A stretch of DNA of 42,254 bases from Gracilaria domingensis (lineage: Eukaryota; Rhodophyta; Florideophyceae; Gracilariales; Gracilariaceae). This document shows positions 31,732 through 42,254 of the stretch, in pieces. The first letter of the stretch is position 1; the number at the start of each line of letters is the position of its first letter. The position numbers were made by a program, and so were the translations under genes. The DNA lies in contig VCMS01000474.1 of NCBI GenBank assembly GCA_022539475.1, forward strand, positions 1-42,254, written 5' to 3'. The notes under the pieces were generated by a model that saw nothing but the letters and a program-made list of their open reading frames with translations, was not told the DNA's origin and ran no database searches.

Positions 31732-34640
31732 GGAAATTGCTTCACCTTTTTTTTGGGTGAGATTCAGGTGAAACAGTCCCATCTCACCCGTGCTAAGTGA
31801 GCGTGTCCCGCCGTAGGGTGAGCATCACCCGTTTTCCAGGGGAATCGGCCGTGCAACTCACCCACCGGGACCACGCCATCACCCAGCGGGACTGCCTGAC
31901 CCGAATCAAGACCCTAATGGGGCACCATTCTCCTTTTGTTCGAACTCGGTTCCCCTCGCCAACAAAATGCCAGCTTTTCCCAACGCTTCCTCCTCGCCGG
32001 GTGGCAGGCGTTGTACCCCGGCTGTAGATACGTTCCAGTCTTCTCCTTCATGCACAGATCAAGACGTCCAAAGTTCTAACAACTTTGAGAACCACACTAA
32101 ACTGTGTTCAGTTGCACAAACTCCGGAGAAATACGTGCCGCAACTCTCTCTCTCTGCTCCTGTTCATGAATTGTTCTCCCCCACTTTAGGTGAAACGAAT
32201 CCAAACCAATTCTATCAAGGCCACCATGCTTTGCTAGCCCCTATAAATCTGATTTCAGATTTCAAGGAAGAAGACAAATCCCAAGGCAGCAATGATAGTT
32301 CATTCGCACCTTCGAAATCAGTCAAGCTTTCCAATTCAGACACTGTTTCAGAAACAAGCTCTTTTGCCTCAGAAGACAGATCACGTATATCAGACGATGA
32401 ACTGCGACTGCTACGAATAGAGAGTTTATTTCGACAAAGAGCATTTGATCACAGATGTGCTGAAGGGACAAACTTTGACGCACAGCAAGTAGCTGTTGGC
32501 GATATTTGGTCTTCCCTTTTCAGAGATGGGATTGATAGTATTATGGAGAACAGCAGAGATTCGACAGATTCGTTAACTACGGACCGTGACATTGCGAGAG
32601 AAAATTCTCTTAGAACGTCGAGAATTACTACTGGGGGTTTGATCGATTGGACATATGCGTCTCCCTTCAATACTTTGATAATTGATTTGGATGAGATCAA
32701 TGTCTACTTAGGTAAACGTTTCGTCACTGAGGCGAACAGCGTTTTGAACAATGTTATGAAGGAAATCAAGCAAAAGCAGCGTAATTTCAACGTCGTAACA
32801 CAGACAAACTTGAGCAGACTGGCAGTTCTTGACGTCTTCTTGCCAGATTATGTACTTGGAAAAGTAACCGAAAGTGTCAACCGTGTTCTGTTCTCACGTA
32901 AGCAAAAGCTCACATCTACATTTGAGCTTAAGGGAGTAATCATTTTACACGTCTTGGCAGCTTCTTACTCGTCGACAGTAAGTACAATTACGGCTCCCCG
33001 AAACCGGCCATTCTTCTTTCAAATGAACATTTCAAGCATCCGATACAACCAAATATGGAGTGCTCTGTCATGCACCACCGGCAGACGGCAGAGAGTACAG
33101 TCTTACGGAGAAGGGTGGTCCAACTTTCCACAGAGAGCTAATTCATTAATCACTGAGCTGGAGAACGAGCTCACGTCTGTAAACAGACTGCATCTTCATA
33201 TCCCTGGTACCACAATTTTTAGCCTCGACGATGACCATCAAAGGTTGCGTTCTAGAGCTGTTGCGCAGTTGACTGCAATGAGTCATGTCAACAACCCAAA
33301 AAAGGCGTTGGGTCCGGTTAATAACGCACTGTGTTCAGAGCTTAATCCTGTATTTATTGCTAGTCACTACTCCAGACCAGGCGAGAAAATCACAGACGTG
33401 TGGCAAAGACTTGTCCGTCTCATCTAAGGGGTTCCAACAGCAGGGCCTGTGAAGCCCATGACAGACGCAATCTTTGCGTCTGATCGAGGATACAATAGCA
33501 AGCAAACTATTGACTACATCAATGAGCGATTGGGAGCTACGGGAATTGGCATGCATAAACGGAGTCTCGATTATCCTTTCGTTTTCGGAGACGGCCGAAT
33601 TCGGAAACGGCACAAGGGCATGGTCGTCAGCGAACGGGGCTGCCGTGCCATATACAGCGCGCGTCGAAAAGCAAAATCTTGTTCTGGTCGCGATGTCGAA
33701 GCTGCAGTGTACAGGGAAAGCTTTAGTGGGCGCATTGCGACAATGTACCACAACAAAGATCGTCTTTTTAAGGCCACAAAGTTCACACGTATTCCCAAAA
33801 CAGGATACGAGCAGCCCATGAGTGCAACAGAGAGAGAACTTTTTCACACAGTGTTTGATAGGGAAATGATGGGTAAGGCGGCTCGTAGGACAAACAGTTC
33901 TGAAACTGTTGTATCGCCTTCTAGAATGAGAGTAAGCCAACTGCTTCTACGCTTACAAGAGGTGACATTGCTTCAATCCGAGGATCCTGGGTGGTTCCTT
34001 AGCAGGGCGTTTCAATTTACTTCGCGTACGACCCAAACATTTCTTCGAGCGCTTGCGGAAGATAGCGAGGATTCAATTGAAGCACTCGCGTCTCTGGTTG
34101 CCGGAAAGCGAATTGGCAGTGGGATTCAGTCTTTCCCGGCAAGTGAAGACGACACGAAGCAACGTTTATCATCCAAAATGATAGTTCTCTGTCACGCAAT
34201 GAATATGTCCATGACCTCAGCTCCTTCCTCCGAAAATATTGATACTGTGGTTTCTTCGTTCATGTCAGCAACTACGTTTGTGTTCTGCAAAGTGGAATAT
34301 AGTCTGTTCGCTTTGGAAACTAAGCTAGTTTTTGGGCTATTTGGGGCGCGCGAGGGGGTGGCAGAGGCTGGCACTCAAAAAATTAAGAAATTTTGGAATA
34401 TTGAATTCCATCTCGCGCAGTTTAATTCTTGGGTCTCCTAGTTTTTGTAGAGGTTCTACTTCGCCGCACCACCCCATCCACTCTTTTCCGCGACCCTCTC
34501 TCAAATCTGCGCTCGTGCTAGTTTGCGTTTCCATTTTCTCCCAAGTGGCGATGCAAGTCGCAACTCATCTCATGTCAACCACCCTGCTATTCATTCTCAT
34601 CCATCATGGCTCCCCACCTTAGAATTCTAGAAGCAAATTT
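31732..34640 (+). mobile_element. DDE-type DNA transposon (right copy)
   Basis: It is the reverse complement of 12,556-15,461, with GGAAATTGC at 31,732 and GAAGCAAATTT ending at 34,640 as candidate ends. The subterminal GGGTGA/TCACCC cluster lies at about 31,737-31,890. Confidence 0.6.
31967..34441 (+). CDS. DDE transposase with one in-frame TAA (right copy, best reference)
   Basis: 31,967-33,427 (486 codons) and 33,428-34,441 (337 codons) are in the same frame, separated only by the TAA at 33,425. Without that stop the protein would be about 824 residues. Catalytic candidates are the Asp residues in TTIFSLDDDH (about 33,220-33,245) and in FASDRGYN (about 33,470). C-terminal landmarks are KRHKGMVVSERGCRAIYSARR and EDPGWFLSRAFQFTSR. 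The frame shift seen in the left copy is absent here. The in-frame TAA falls where I recall a glutamine in relatives (unverified). Confidence 0.65.
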
Positions 34641-34679
34641 ATTTACTTTGCGCTCTTTGCCGCGAGAAGAGCCCCGCCG

Positions 34680-35090
34680 ACTGCACCTATCACTCGCTGT
34701 CGCCTACCGATTTCGTCGTGCGTCCCGCCGCTTCCAGGTACAGCCCGACCATGTACTCACGGCACATCGCCGGTGCCGTCTTCGCGCCCTCCGCCTCCCG
34801 CGCGTTGGACGCCACAACCATTGGCAGCGCGCTCATCACACCCCAGAACAGTTTCATCCTCTCGCCAAACTAGCCCTGTTGGAGATGATGCCTTTCGTGT
34901 CGGTACTGTTCCCGCAGCAGCGTCAGGCTCGGCTTCATTGCCACCAACTCGCAGTTGCTCCATCGCGCGATGTACGCAGTCATCACTCCCGTGTCGGTTA
35001 CCCCGTAAACATCCGCACGGCATCCACCACAGAAGCTTGGGAACGCTTCCTTCATCTTCCCGAATGATACAGATCCACTTTCGTCCTTTA
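34680..35090 (-). CDS. Unrecognised coding-like segment (right copy)
   Basis: It is the inverted copy of 12,111-12,520, with the same two frames and the same single shift. No function is assigned. Confidence 0.3.
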
Positions 35091-35980
35091 TTTCAGTCCT
35101 AACCTCTTCGAATGCACCTGCTGCCACGATTTCGGAGGACACGATGCCGACGCATAGAGAGAAGCTGGAGAAAGCGCGAAAATACGTTCAGTTAGAGCAG
35201 ATTCGGAAGAGAAGTAACCTCCAACGGTCCTGAACGATTTAGTGAAGGTACGTATCATAATATCAATACTACGCGTATCTACACTATCATAGTGATGATG
35301 CCCCGAAACACCTCGTTTGGTCGGTCCAAGGGCGCCAATGGAATGCGCCTCATCCACGTATAAGCAGGCATCATTCTTATTTTTGACTGCGACAACCTGG
35401 CAAAGATTGCACATCTGACCTTCCACTGAGTACATACTCTCGACAACCGTCATGATTCGTTTCCACAGAGAGCTCTTGTCAGGGTATCCCGTAGCAATGC
35501 CAACAAGAATATTACTTTCCTACGATTCTGCCAAATTATGTTCAAACACGCGAATCCTGGCGCCGAATGAGCGACCGTCGACCATGACAGACGCGTCATT
35601 CATCAGGCCGGAGATGGCGAGATCGCCCCTACCCACAATAGCTGGGATGATCTGCCAGTTGGTGGTAAGGACGGTGCCAACCACGATGGCATCTTTCTTA
35701 CCAAAATCTTTGGCGACCGTGCGCTCCAGCTTGCGTACAAGCTCAGAGCGCCCCGTAGACACAGACACATTGCACGAAGCGACACCACACTGATCTAAGA
35801 CATCGGTGACGTACGAGTGAACACTTTCAAGAACCGCAGCATACCCCAGGTAATTGCACCTGCCCAAGTTACGAAACCTCGTAACCCTGGCAGTAGGGTC
35901 CGGAGACATGGAAGAATGCTCGGCCGCGGGAGTGACATCGGCCTGAATGGGCGTGTACGCTGGATGAACCAACCAACCAA
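35088..35980 (-). CDS. LCB2-like fragment (right copy)
   Basis: It carries the same motifs, the same in-frame TAG (about 35,519-35,521) and the same NDAS substitution as 11,226-12,110. The minus frame 35,972-35,520 is continuous from NLGRCNYLGYAAV through RIRVFEHN, whereas the left copy shifts near 11,500. The PLP-lysine motif FTKSF is at about 35,240. Confidence 0.75.
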
Positions 35981-35999
35981 CGGGGCATCATGCGCGCTC

Positions 36000-36206
36000 C
36001 TTAGCTCTCTTCAAGACTTCGCCCATATGAACATCAATTTCGGGCTATAAATGGCCGATTAGTGGCCGTAATTATTTCCAAAATAGATTTAATTGGCCGT
36101 ATAATGGGCGTGTACAGTACAGTGGCCATTTGGATGCCTTGCCGTATTGTATTCTATGGATCGTTATTGGTACAAAATGTAGCAGCAGAGATAATGATGA
36201 CGAAAT
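36000..36206. promoter_or_regulatory. Divergent intergenic region with GGCCA motifs (right copy)
   Basis: It mirrors 10,991-11,200 and adds no independent information about function. Confidence 0.4.
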
Positions 36207-37665
36207 ATGGTCTCCATTGTACCCAGATCATACGACGCAATTATGATTTGGACCAGTTCCACGTCATTTATTTCTATTTCGCTACTCTTCTCAGCTCACG
36301 TCCTGGCGCGCCTGCTACCGGCGCTGGTCACAACGCTCTCTACGCCGTCCGCTGCCACGTGCGGTGGGTGCCTGCACCAAAGGCGCGCCGCTCCTCGGCG
36401 ACGCGCTGCGCGCCATCGGCTACACCGCGCTGTTCTACCTAGCGCTGCGCATCCCGTCGCTGCTGCTGGCCGACCTCACAGCCGCCCCGCGCTTCTCCTC
36501 CAGCGCGAGCGCGCTGGCGCCCCCGCCGCCGGTGCGCACCGCCGCCGAGTAGGCGCTCGTCACGCTGTCGCTTTTCGTGTCGCTGAGCACGCGCGACTCG
36601 TCGCCATTTCGCGCCGCCGCGCTGGGCGCGCTCATGCCCGCCATGCTCGACGCGCGCCCGCTGTGAGAGCCGGCGTGCGCCACCGCCGTACACTGGGCTG
36701 AAGACATCTTCTCCTTAGCTGACACGCACGCGCGCCTTATCGAAGTCCTCGCCGCCTCCAACGCCAGCCCACGCGTCATGCAACTCGCCGCTGCCGGGAT
36801 GCGCCGGCGCAAACTCGCGCGCCACGCCGCGCTAGCGCGCGGGAGCCACCCCCGCCGCTTGCGCCCATTATCGCAGTGTACGGAGCGCATTGCGAGCGCC
36901 ACTAGCCGCGTAGCTGCTCCGTGGCGGCATATCTGCTGTTTGCGCTGCGCTGCCTAGTGCAGCAGCTCGCGCCGGCACGCCGGTTGCAGCTCCTGCCCGC
37001 CGCCAATCTGCACGTGCTGTTGCGCGGCGACGCGGACGCGTTGCACGCGCTGCGAGCCGCGCTGAGCACCGCGCAGCAGCGGCTGCTGCAGCCGCGCTGG
37101 CGGTGGTGCTGCTGGCTTCGAACGCGCCCCCGCTGGGCGAGCAGGTGGCACGCGCGCTACGGCATGAGCTGCAAGACTTGTTCTCGCTCATTGCCCCCCA
37201 GTCTGCCTTGGGAGATGTATTTGTGCGCTTCTCGTCGCCGTCTGCTGCGACGCGCTCTCCAATATCGTATACTTCCCCCCAAGGGTCAGCAAGATATTGT
37301 TGGAAACCTCGTCCGGTCTCTGACCGCCGGCGAGCGGGCTGCGGTGATCGTCCCGGGCAATCAAGGAGTGTTTCTCGAGTTCAGCGGCGTGGAAGTGGAA
37401 TCAAACACGGCTGGCGCGCGCTCTGGTACCAACGAGGAGCTCTGTAGTCCGGCTCAAGACATGGGTCAACCTGGAACAGTCGCAAGCGCGCAGCACTGGC
37501 AGTTCCCTCTTGAATAATGATATCGCCGCCGAACAGCTTCGACTGCACGTGAAGAGTCTTTTGCTGCGCTTGTATGTGTACTGCCATCACCCGATATAGA
37601 GCGTTCGCATTGCTATGCGCTCAATTATATTCGCGGTGGTCAAGGCTTCTGGTCACGGCTCAGTG
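36207..37665 (+). CDS. ECM29: ECM29-like, N-proximal portion (right copy)
   Basis: It is the reverse complement of 9,539-10,990. IRSIP-type HEAT repeats (RIPSLLLADLTAAPRF), QQDIVGNLVRSLTAGERA and NNDIAAEQLRLHVKSLLLRL lead to AMRSIIFAVVKASGHGSVA, where ECM29 sequence stops abruptly at 37,665. The in-frame TAG near 36,550 and TGA near 36,664 are the same as in the left copy. Confidence 0.8.
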
Positions 37666-39292
37666 GCTTTCGGGGGCCCGTAAATTGTAAAGCCTTCTGT
37701 GCGAGCACGAGTTAGAGCTGCCAAAGAGGGTGACATGCCACGCCACTCATCACTATCTCGTCTTTAGCGTCAAGCAAATGTGGATTGGTTGAGCCTTTTG
37801 CGGTAACGGTCGAGGAACAAGAACCACGGTATGAACCTTCTCCGGTTACTTTGCCAAAGTACCATAAATTCTGGAAAAGAAGACGGTCAAAACCTGCCAC
37901 AGACTGCTTCAAGGTTGTCTCTGTGTTGAGACGTTGATATATTACGCTCGCTCTTTTGCTTGATTTCCGCTTCATAACATTGTTCAAAGAGACCGCATAG
38001 TTAAGCCTCAGTTGAAGCGCAAAACGGTTCGTCACCATAAGTAAGAACATTGATCTACGATGCCAAATTCCAAATTAGATGGCTAGTCTTGGCAAGGGAG
38101 AGACGCATGATGCTCGACAGCGATCAAACTCGAGTACGTAATTCGCGACTGTTCTATAACGCAGAGATTTTTCTTCTCTTTCGCGCAATGTCCGGTCCGT
38201 AGTTAACGAATCTGTCGAATCTCTGGCTGTTCTCCCATAATAAGAGCTATCATCCATCTCTGAAAAGGGAAAGAGCCAAATATCGCCAGACAGCTTCACT
38301 CTGCTGTGTGGGCGTCAAAGTTTTGTCCCTTCCAGAACATCTGTGATCAAACTGCTCTTTGTATGAAGGATAAAACTGCTCTAGTTGTAGCAAGTCGCCA
38401 CAGTATGCATGTGTACGGTGATCCTACCTTCTTGATTATGTCATATGAGGGATTGCAATAACTGAGAGGTAGCGCTTTGTTTATATGAGCAACCAGTGTT
38501 GACTTGGAAAAGCTTGTTGGAACTGGATTTCGGAAGGCTGCGAATGTGAAACATATCATATTGGAGTCTGATCCGTTGGGATTTGGGTCTACTATGCCTT
38601 GAGAAAATCCTGAAGATGCAAGATTTTAATGACGGGGAAGAGGAGTTAGCAAAGCATTGGTGTGTCTAATGATAGCAATTGGTTTGTTGGGATTCGTTTC
38701 ACTAAAGTGGGGGGCGACGATACATAAATGTCGCAATGAACAGAAGCAGAGAGAGAGAGTACTTGTCTGGCAGCGATATTATCTCTCAGGTGCTTGGTTA
38801 GCAACTGAAAATATAGCTTTAGTGTGGTTCTCAACAAAGTTGTTATAGAACTTAAGTGGACGTGCTCATTTGATCTGTGCATGATAGGGAGAATGTGGAA
38901 CTAGAGAGACGATAGTCTACGAGACCGGGATTAGCCAAGGCCTGCCCACCCGGTCCGAGGAGCGAAAGGCGCTTTCGGACAATTGTGCATGGCATTTTGT
39001 TGGGTCGATAGAGGGCACACCTCGCAGGTTGTGCGTACAAGACTGAGTGAGAATTGGTAGCCCGATGAGGGCTTTCTTGATTCGGGTCAGGCGTCCCGCT
39101 GGCATCGCACTGGCGGTGGTAACCCGGATGGGTGGAGTCTGCACGGCGCCAGGGATGTCCCGTGGTAAGAACGGGTGGAAGCGCTCACCGGTGGGACACG
39201 CACTCACTGTTATGCACGGGGTGTAGATGAAGGACTAGAGTCTTCACCTGAATTCTCCCCAAACATAGAAGGTGGCCAAGCAAATCGTTCCA
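37666..39292 (-). mobile_element. Error-rich 5' fragment of the DDE transposon inside the ECM29 copy
   Basis: It matches about 14,191-15,461 of the left copy in direct orientation (transposase on the minus strand) with frequent small insertions: GGGCCCGTAAATTGTA at 37,675, TTAACGAATCTGTCGAATCTCTGG near 38,203, GGCGTCAAAGTTTTGTCCCTTCC near 38,310 and CTTGATTCGGGTCAGGCG(T)CCCGCTGG near 39,076. One end falls within a transposase codon; the other coincides with the proposed transposon terminus. It replaces ECM29 positions corresponding to about 9,152-9,538. Confidence 0.7.
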
Positions 39293-41061
39293 CGATGCAC
39301 ACGACATGGAGAGGAGGCCTTTGCGCGTCGGTCTGTCCTGGATTTGATCGCGAATCTGTTGGACGTTGCGCAGAGCTCGAGCCGCAAATCTTAAACTACG
39401 AAGAGTATCATGTAGCCTCACCGGGAGGAGCTGCAAAAACGCTCTGGTCTCTGCAAGCGAGTATGTCCCACTCTACTCTTTTGATCGAGTCGCTTGAAAG
39501 GCTCATAGGCAAGTTGACGAGACAATCGCGCGAGGTGGTTCCGAATCTGGCATGATTGGCTCGCGTAGGAGTGGAATTCCTACGCGTGCAGCGACGGCAA
39601 GGTTGATGTCGAGCGTTCTGCAATCCAGAGCAGTGGTCATGGAACCATATGTGCAAAGCTGCAGTTTTCAGCGGCAAGCGCTGCGGGCATGGAGCGCAAC
39701 GCAATGCTTCGAACTTTGAAAGGCATGGGTGCAAGGCCGCTGGCAGAGGTTCAAAGTTGTGCCCCGTCGATGAAGTTGCAAAGTATTGCAAACAAAAATT
39801 AGCAAGAAGGCCACATCGGGAGTATCCTCGGGATCGCGCGCTTGCCTCGTCTCTCGGCTGCTGGGTTGTGTCGGATGGCGCCCGATACGACCCAGCAGCA
39901 CGCAAGGCTCTATACGGCCCTTCGCATACATGGGACGCCCTGAAACAGACGACGACGCAGGAGATGACAGCAAGAACTGGAAAGACGCCTGGAATAAAGG
40001 TGCGCCAAGTACTCAGGCCGGGCTTCGTTTGTACGCAAAGGCGATTGTTGAAATATGTGAGCAACGGCTATCTACTTCTGTCAGTACCCGCGTGAAAAAG
40101 GAACGCCGCAGCCACGCTAGGGGACCTCACGAACGCTTCAAATGACATTGTCGATGTACAGTATAATGTCGCGAAGCGCAAAAACGTTGTTAGTGGTGCT
40201 TCCAGGTCATATTTGGAAAGGACAGCATGTTGCAATTGAGGCCATTGGGTCTTTGGCAGATTTCTGTTCAAGCGCATCTTTGTGGGAGTCGTGCGGAGAG
40301 AGCGTAGCTGTTGTGCAGCCTGTGCTGTCCGAATTTGATCGAGGGAAGAGGATTATCGAATTGCAGCAATTGATGCGGCGAGGAAGGTGCTGGTTAACAT
40401 CCGAGAAACCGTTTGCATGTACGAGAAAGTCAGGACCACTTGTCAGAGCTCGTGGTCTCCAAACTCGTCGGATGTAAACGCTAGCGTACCAAATGTGTCA
40501 CAGATGGTGTGGGAAACTGGGTCTGATGCAGATGCTGTTGATGCTTGGAACAAAGCGCGAAAGTCGCAAAAGCTATTGTGCAAAGCAGCGATTCAGTGCC
40601 TGCAATCTTCAATCACAGGGGGTGGGGGGCGTTGAGAAGCTAGAAGAACACGTACTTAATTTGCTGTGTGTGTTGAAGAACTGATGCAGAACGATTGGGA
40701 CATTCGACTAACTGTACTTCAAGCCATTGAGAAGTTGTCCGAACGTTTCTCCAAACATGAACTGCAATTTAGAAACTCCCTGGAGCGCACTGAGGCATTG
40801 ATTAAACGATTAGTAAACCTCAGCAAAAACGGCATTCACGAACCCAAGTATAAAGTGCTAAGAAATAGTGGTTAACAATTCTTGATCACTTGGTCAACGT
40901 TTCCAAGGATTCTACGGCAATGAAGGGTGTATGTAGAAGACACGCTAATTGCGATCCAGAGGTCTCGGAACGAAGATTCCGAGCCTTGGGTGCGATCCGT
41001 TGCAATTAAACTATGCACGGCGTTGGCATTTCGTGATCATAGTTTAGGCTGGGCTTTTTGA
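39293..41061 (+). CDS. ECM29: ECM29-like, C-terminal portion (right copy, frameshifted)
   Basis: It is the reverse complement of 7,391-9,151. The frame is broken at many points where the left copy is open (for example near 39,850, 40,100, 40,350, 40,620 and 40,875). Because the unbroken version is on the left, these indels are most likely sequence error rather than decay. Confidence 0.8.
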
Positions 41062-41520
41062 GGTTGAAAAGTAGAGCTTAGGCAGTTAGGCAAGAGGTTC
41101 GGCTAATCTGTGTGTTTACGTATCTACCTGGTGACCGTCCAACGACTATGAATAACTCAATCGCGTGCCACTCACTTGGAAGCGCGGTCCCTTTTAGCTC
41201 ATTCTAGTAATCCAAGTAAGTTTTGAACGCAACTGAAGCTAGTTATAATCGCCTTTACATGCGTGCGGTGTACGCGTCGGTAGTTACTCGTTAGGGGATG
41301 CTGTGCTTGAGACCTTTGGGTGAGCACCAGACGCATGTGTTCCATCTGTTCATGCCGAATGAAAGCGCGTTAACTCTGCATCATCACCCGGGGTGCATGT
41401 GGTATAAAAGAAGAACAGAAAGCTAATGGTCTGAACTCGGAACCGGCGAACACATTCTTGATGACGACGATAGAGTGCATCAGTGACGGCTTTTCAGGAT
41501 AATCTTGTTTCCCTCGACGT
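41062..41520. other. Intergenic region between convergent genes (right copy)
   Basis: Reverse complement of 6,940-7,390. No gene. Confidence 0.5.
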
Positions 41521-42254
41521 GCCAATGATGTCGCCCAAAGGCTGGCTGTAAGATTTTCTCGTGGTGTTAGACCATTCGATGCACTTTCCGCACGGCCAAC
41601 GACATCTTATTGACATGGTATACGCCAACTCTCAAAAGCGCTTGGAATGAGTACGAACATGATAAGGGTACCACTTCCGCCAGGAGACTGCTCGGTGATG
41701 CTCTCGTGATGATCCACCAACTCCTCGTTCAGATCATCATGCGAATCAGAAATGTTATGCGTCTTCTACTTAAGCGCACGCCGCGAGTTATGAAGGCCTT
41801 GCAACTGGCTAGAAAACCTGCCCGAAGCACGCGACAAGTAGCCTGCAGTAGCCTTAAGAGGTTTCAAAACGGCCACCAACTGCCACATGTCGCCCTTTTG
41901 TTTCTCCATCTCGCGAATGAGTTGCGCAATGATTTTGGCGCACACCCTCCAGTCGAAGCTTTCTTTCTTGCGCATTCTCGTCGCCGAGGCCCTTGAAAAT
42001 GGACGTCATAGAGTTGTACACCTCGTACACCTGCGGTCTGAAGAGCCTGGAGATCGACGAGGTGGCGTCCTCTCTGCGGTGCATGCGCGCGGTAGGGTTC
42101 AGATCGGTGCGATGCGAGGCGGCAGGGTGCGGTGCTGTCATTGCTACACCACTGCGAGCTACATTGAAAAGGCCGCGCGAGGCGCGTAGCCGCGCGAATT
42201 ATCGCTCTGCTGCTGTTGTTGAATGCTGTTTCGCTGTTGTTGCTGTCACAGACC
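41521..42254 (-). CDS. L-type lectin cargo receptor, C-terminal part (right copy, truncated by the window end)
   Basis: It is the reverse complement of 6,206-6,940: the Gln-rich linker at the extreme end, the coiled coil (MEKQKGDMWQLVAVL) and the final membrane helix. The lectin domain itself would lie beyond 42,254. Confidence 0.7.

Noticed and set aside
1..42254. CRISPR arrays, tRNA, rRNA or bacterial operons
   Set aside because: No regularly spaced short repeats, tRNA cloverleaf or rRNA signatures were seen, and gene content and architecture are eukaryotic.

Overview
The window looks like nuclear DNA of an intron-poor, fairly GC-rich microbial eukaryote. The evidence is three eukaryote-only single-copy gene types: an L-type lectin cargo receptor, the proteasome adaptor ECM29 and an LCB2-like serine palmitoyltransferase subunit. 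They are interleaved with a Ty3/Gypsy LTR retrotransposon and a DDE-type DNA transposon whose protein resembles families I associate with oomycetes. I could not pin the lineage down: a red microalga or a stramenopile are both possible. No rRNA, tRNA, CRISPR array or bacterial operon was recognised.

Layout. 1-4.6 kb is mostly non-coding, with a two-copy ~350-bp tandem repeat (1-705), a long hairpin (981-1057), a 54-bp tandem pair (2560-2665) and a 43-nt hairpin (3102-3144). 4.62-4.85 kb holds three tandem ~90-bp hairpin modules. 5.3-6.96 kb (+) is the lectin cargo receptor. 7.39-10.99 kb (-) is ECM29, lacking its N-terminal third. 11.2-12.1 kb (+) is an LCB2-like fragment. 12.56-15.46 kb (-) is the DDE transposon. 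15.64-25.62 kb (-) is a nearly complete Ty3/Gypsy element in the order LTR, gag with zinc knuckle, protease, RT, RNase H, integrase, accessory tail, LTR.

After three Ns (25,623-25,625) the same locus runs back in reverse. 25,626-37,665 is the reverse complement of about 9,539-21,540, and 39,293-42,254 is the reverse complement of about 6,206-9,151. Between those two blocks, 37,666-39,292 is an error-rich copy of the 5' half of the DDE transposon in the opposite orientation to the clean right-arm copy, replacing about 390 bp of ECM29.

Sequence quality is uneven in an informative way. Integrase and RT are intact on the right but frameshifted on the left (19-25.6 kb). ECM29 is intact on the left but frameshifted on the right (37.6-42.2 kb). 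The simplest reading is two long-read contigs of one locus (alleles, or one locus assembled twice), each unpolished at one end and scaffolded tail to tail across a gap. A real ~15-kb inverted duplication is the alternative.

The most interesting biology is in the mobile elements. The Gypsy integrase carries a C-terminal extension made of two diverged copies of a ~115-residue module. A coding-like acidic ORF runs antisense inside the long LTR. The DDE transposon has a cluster of GGGTGAG/CTCACCC subterminal repeats at its 5' end.
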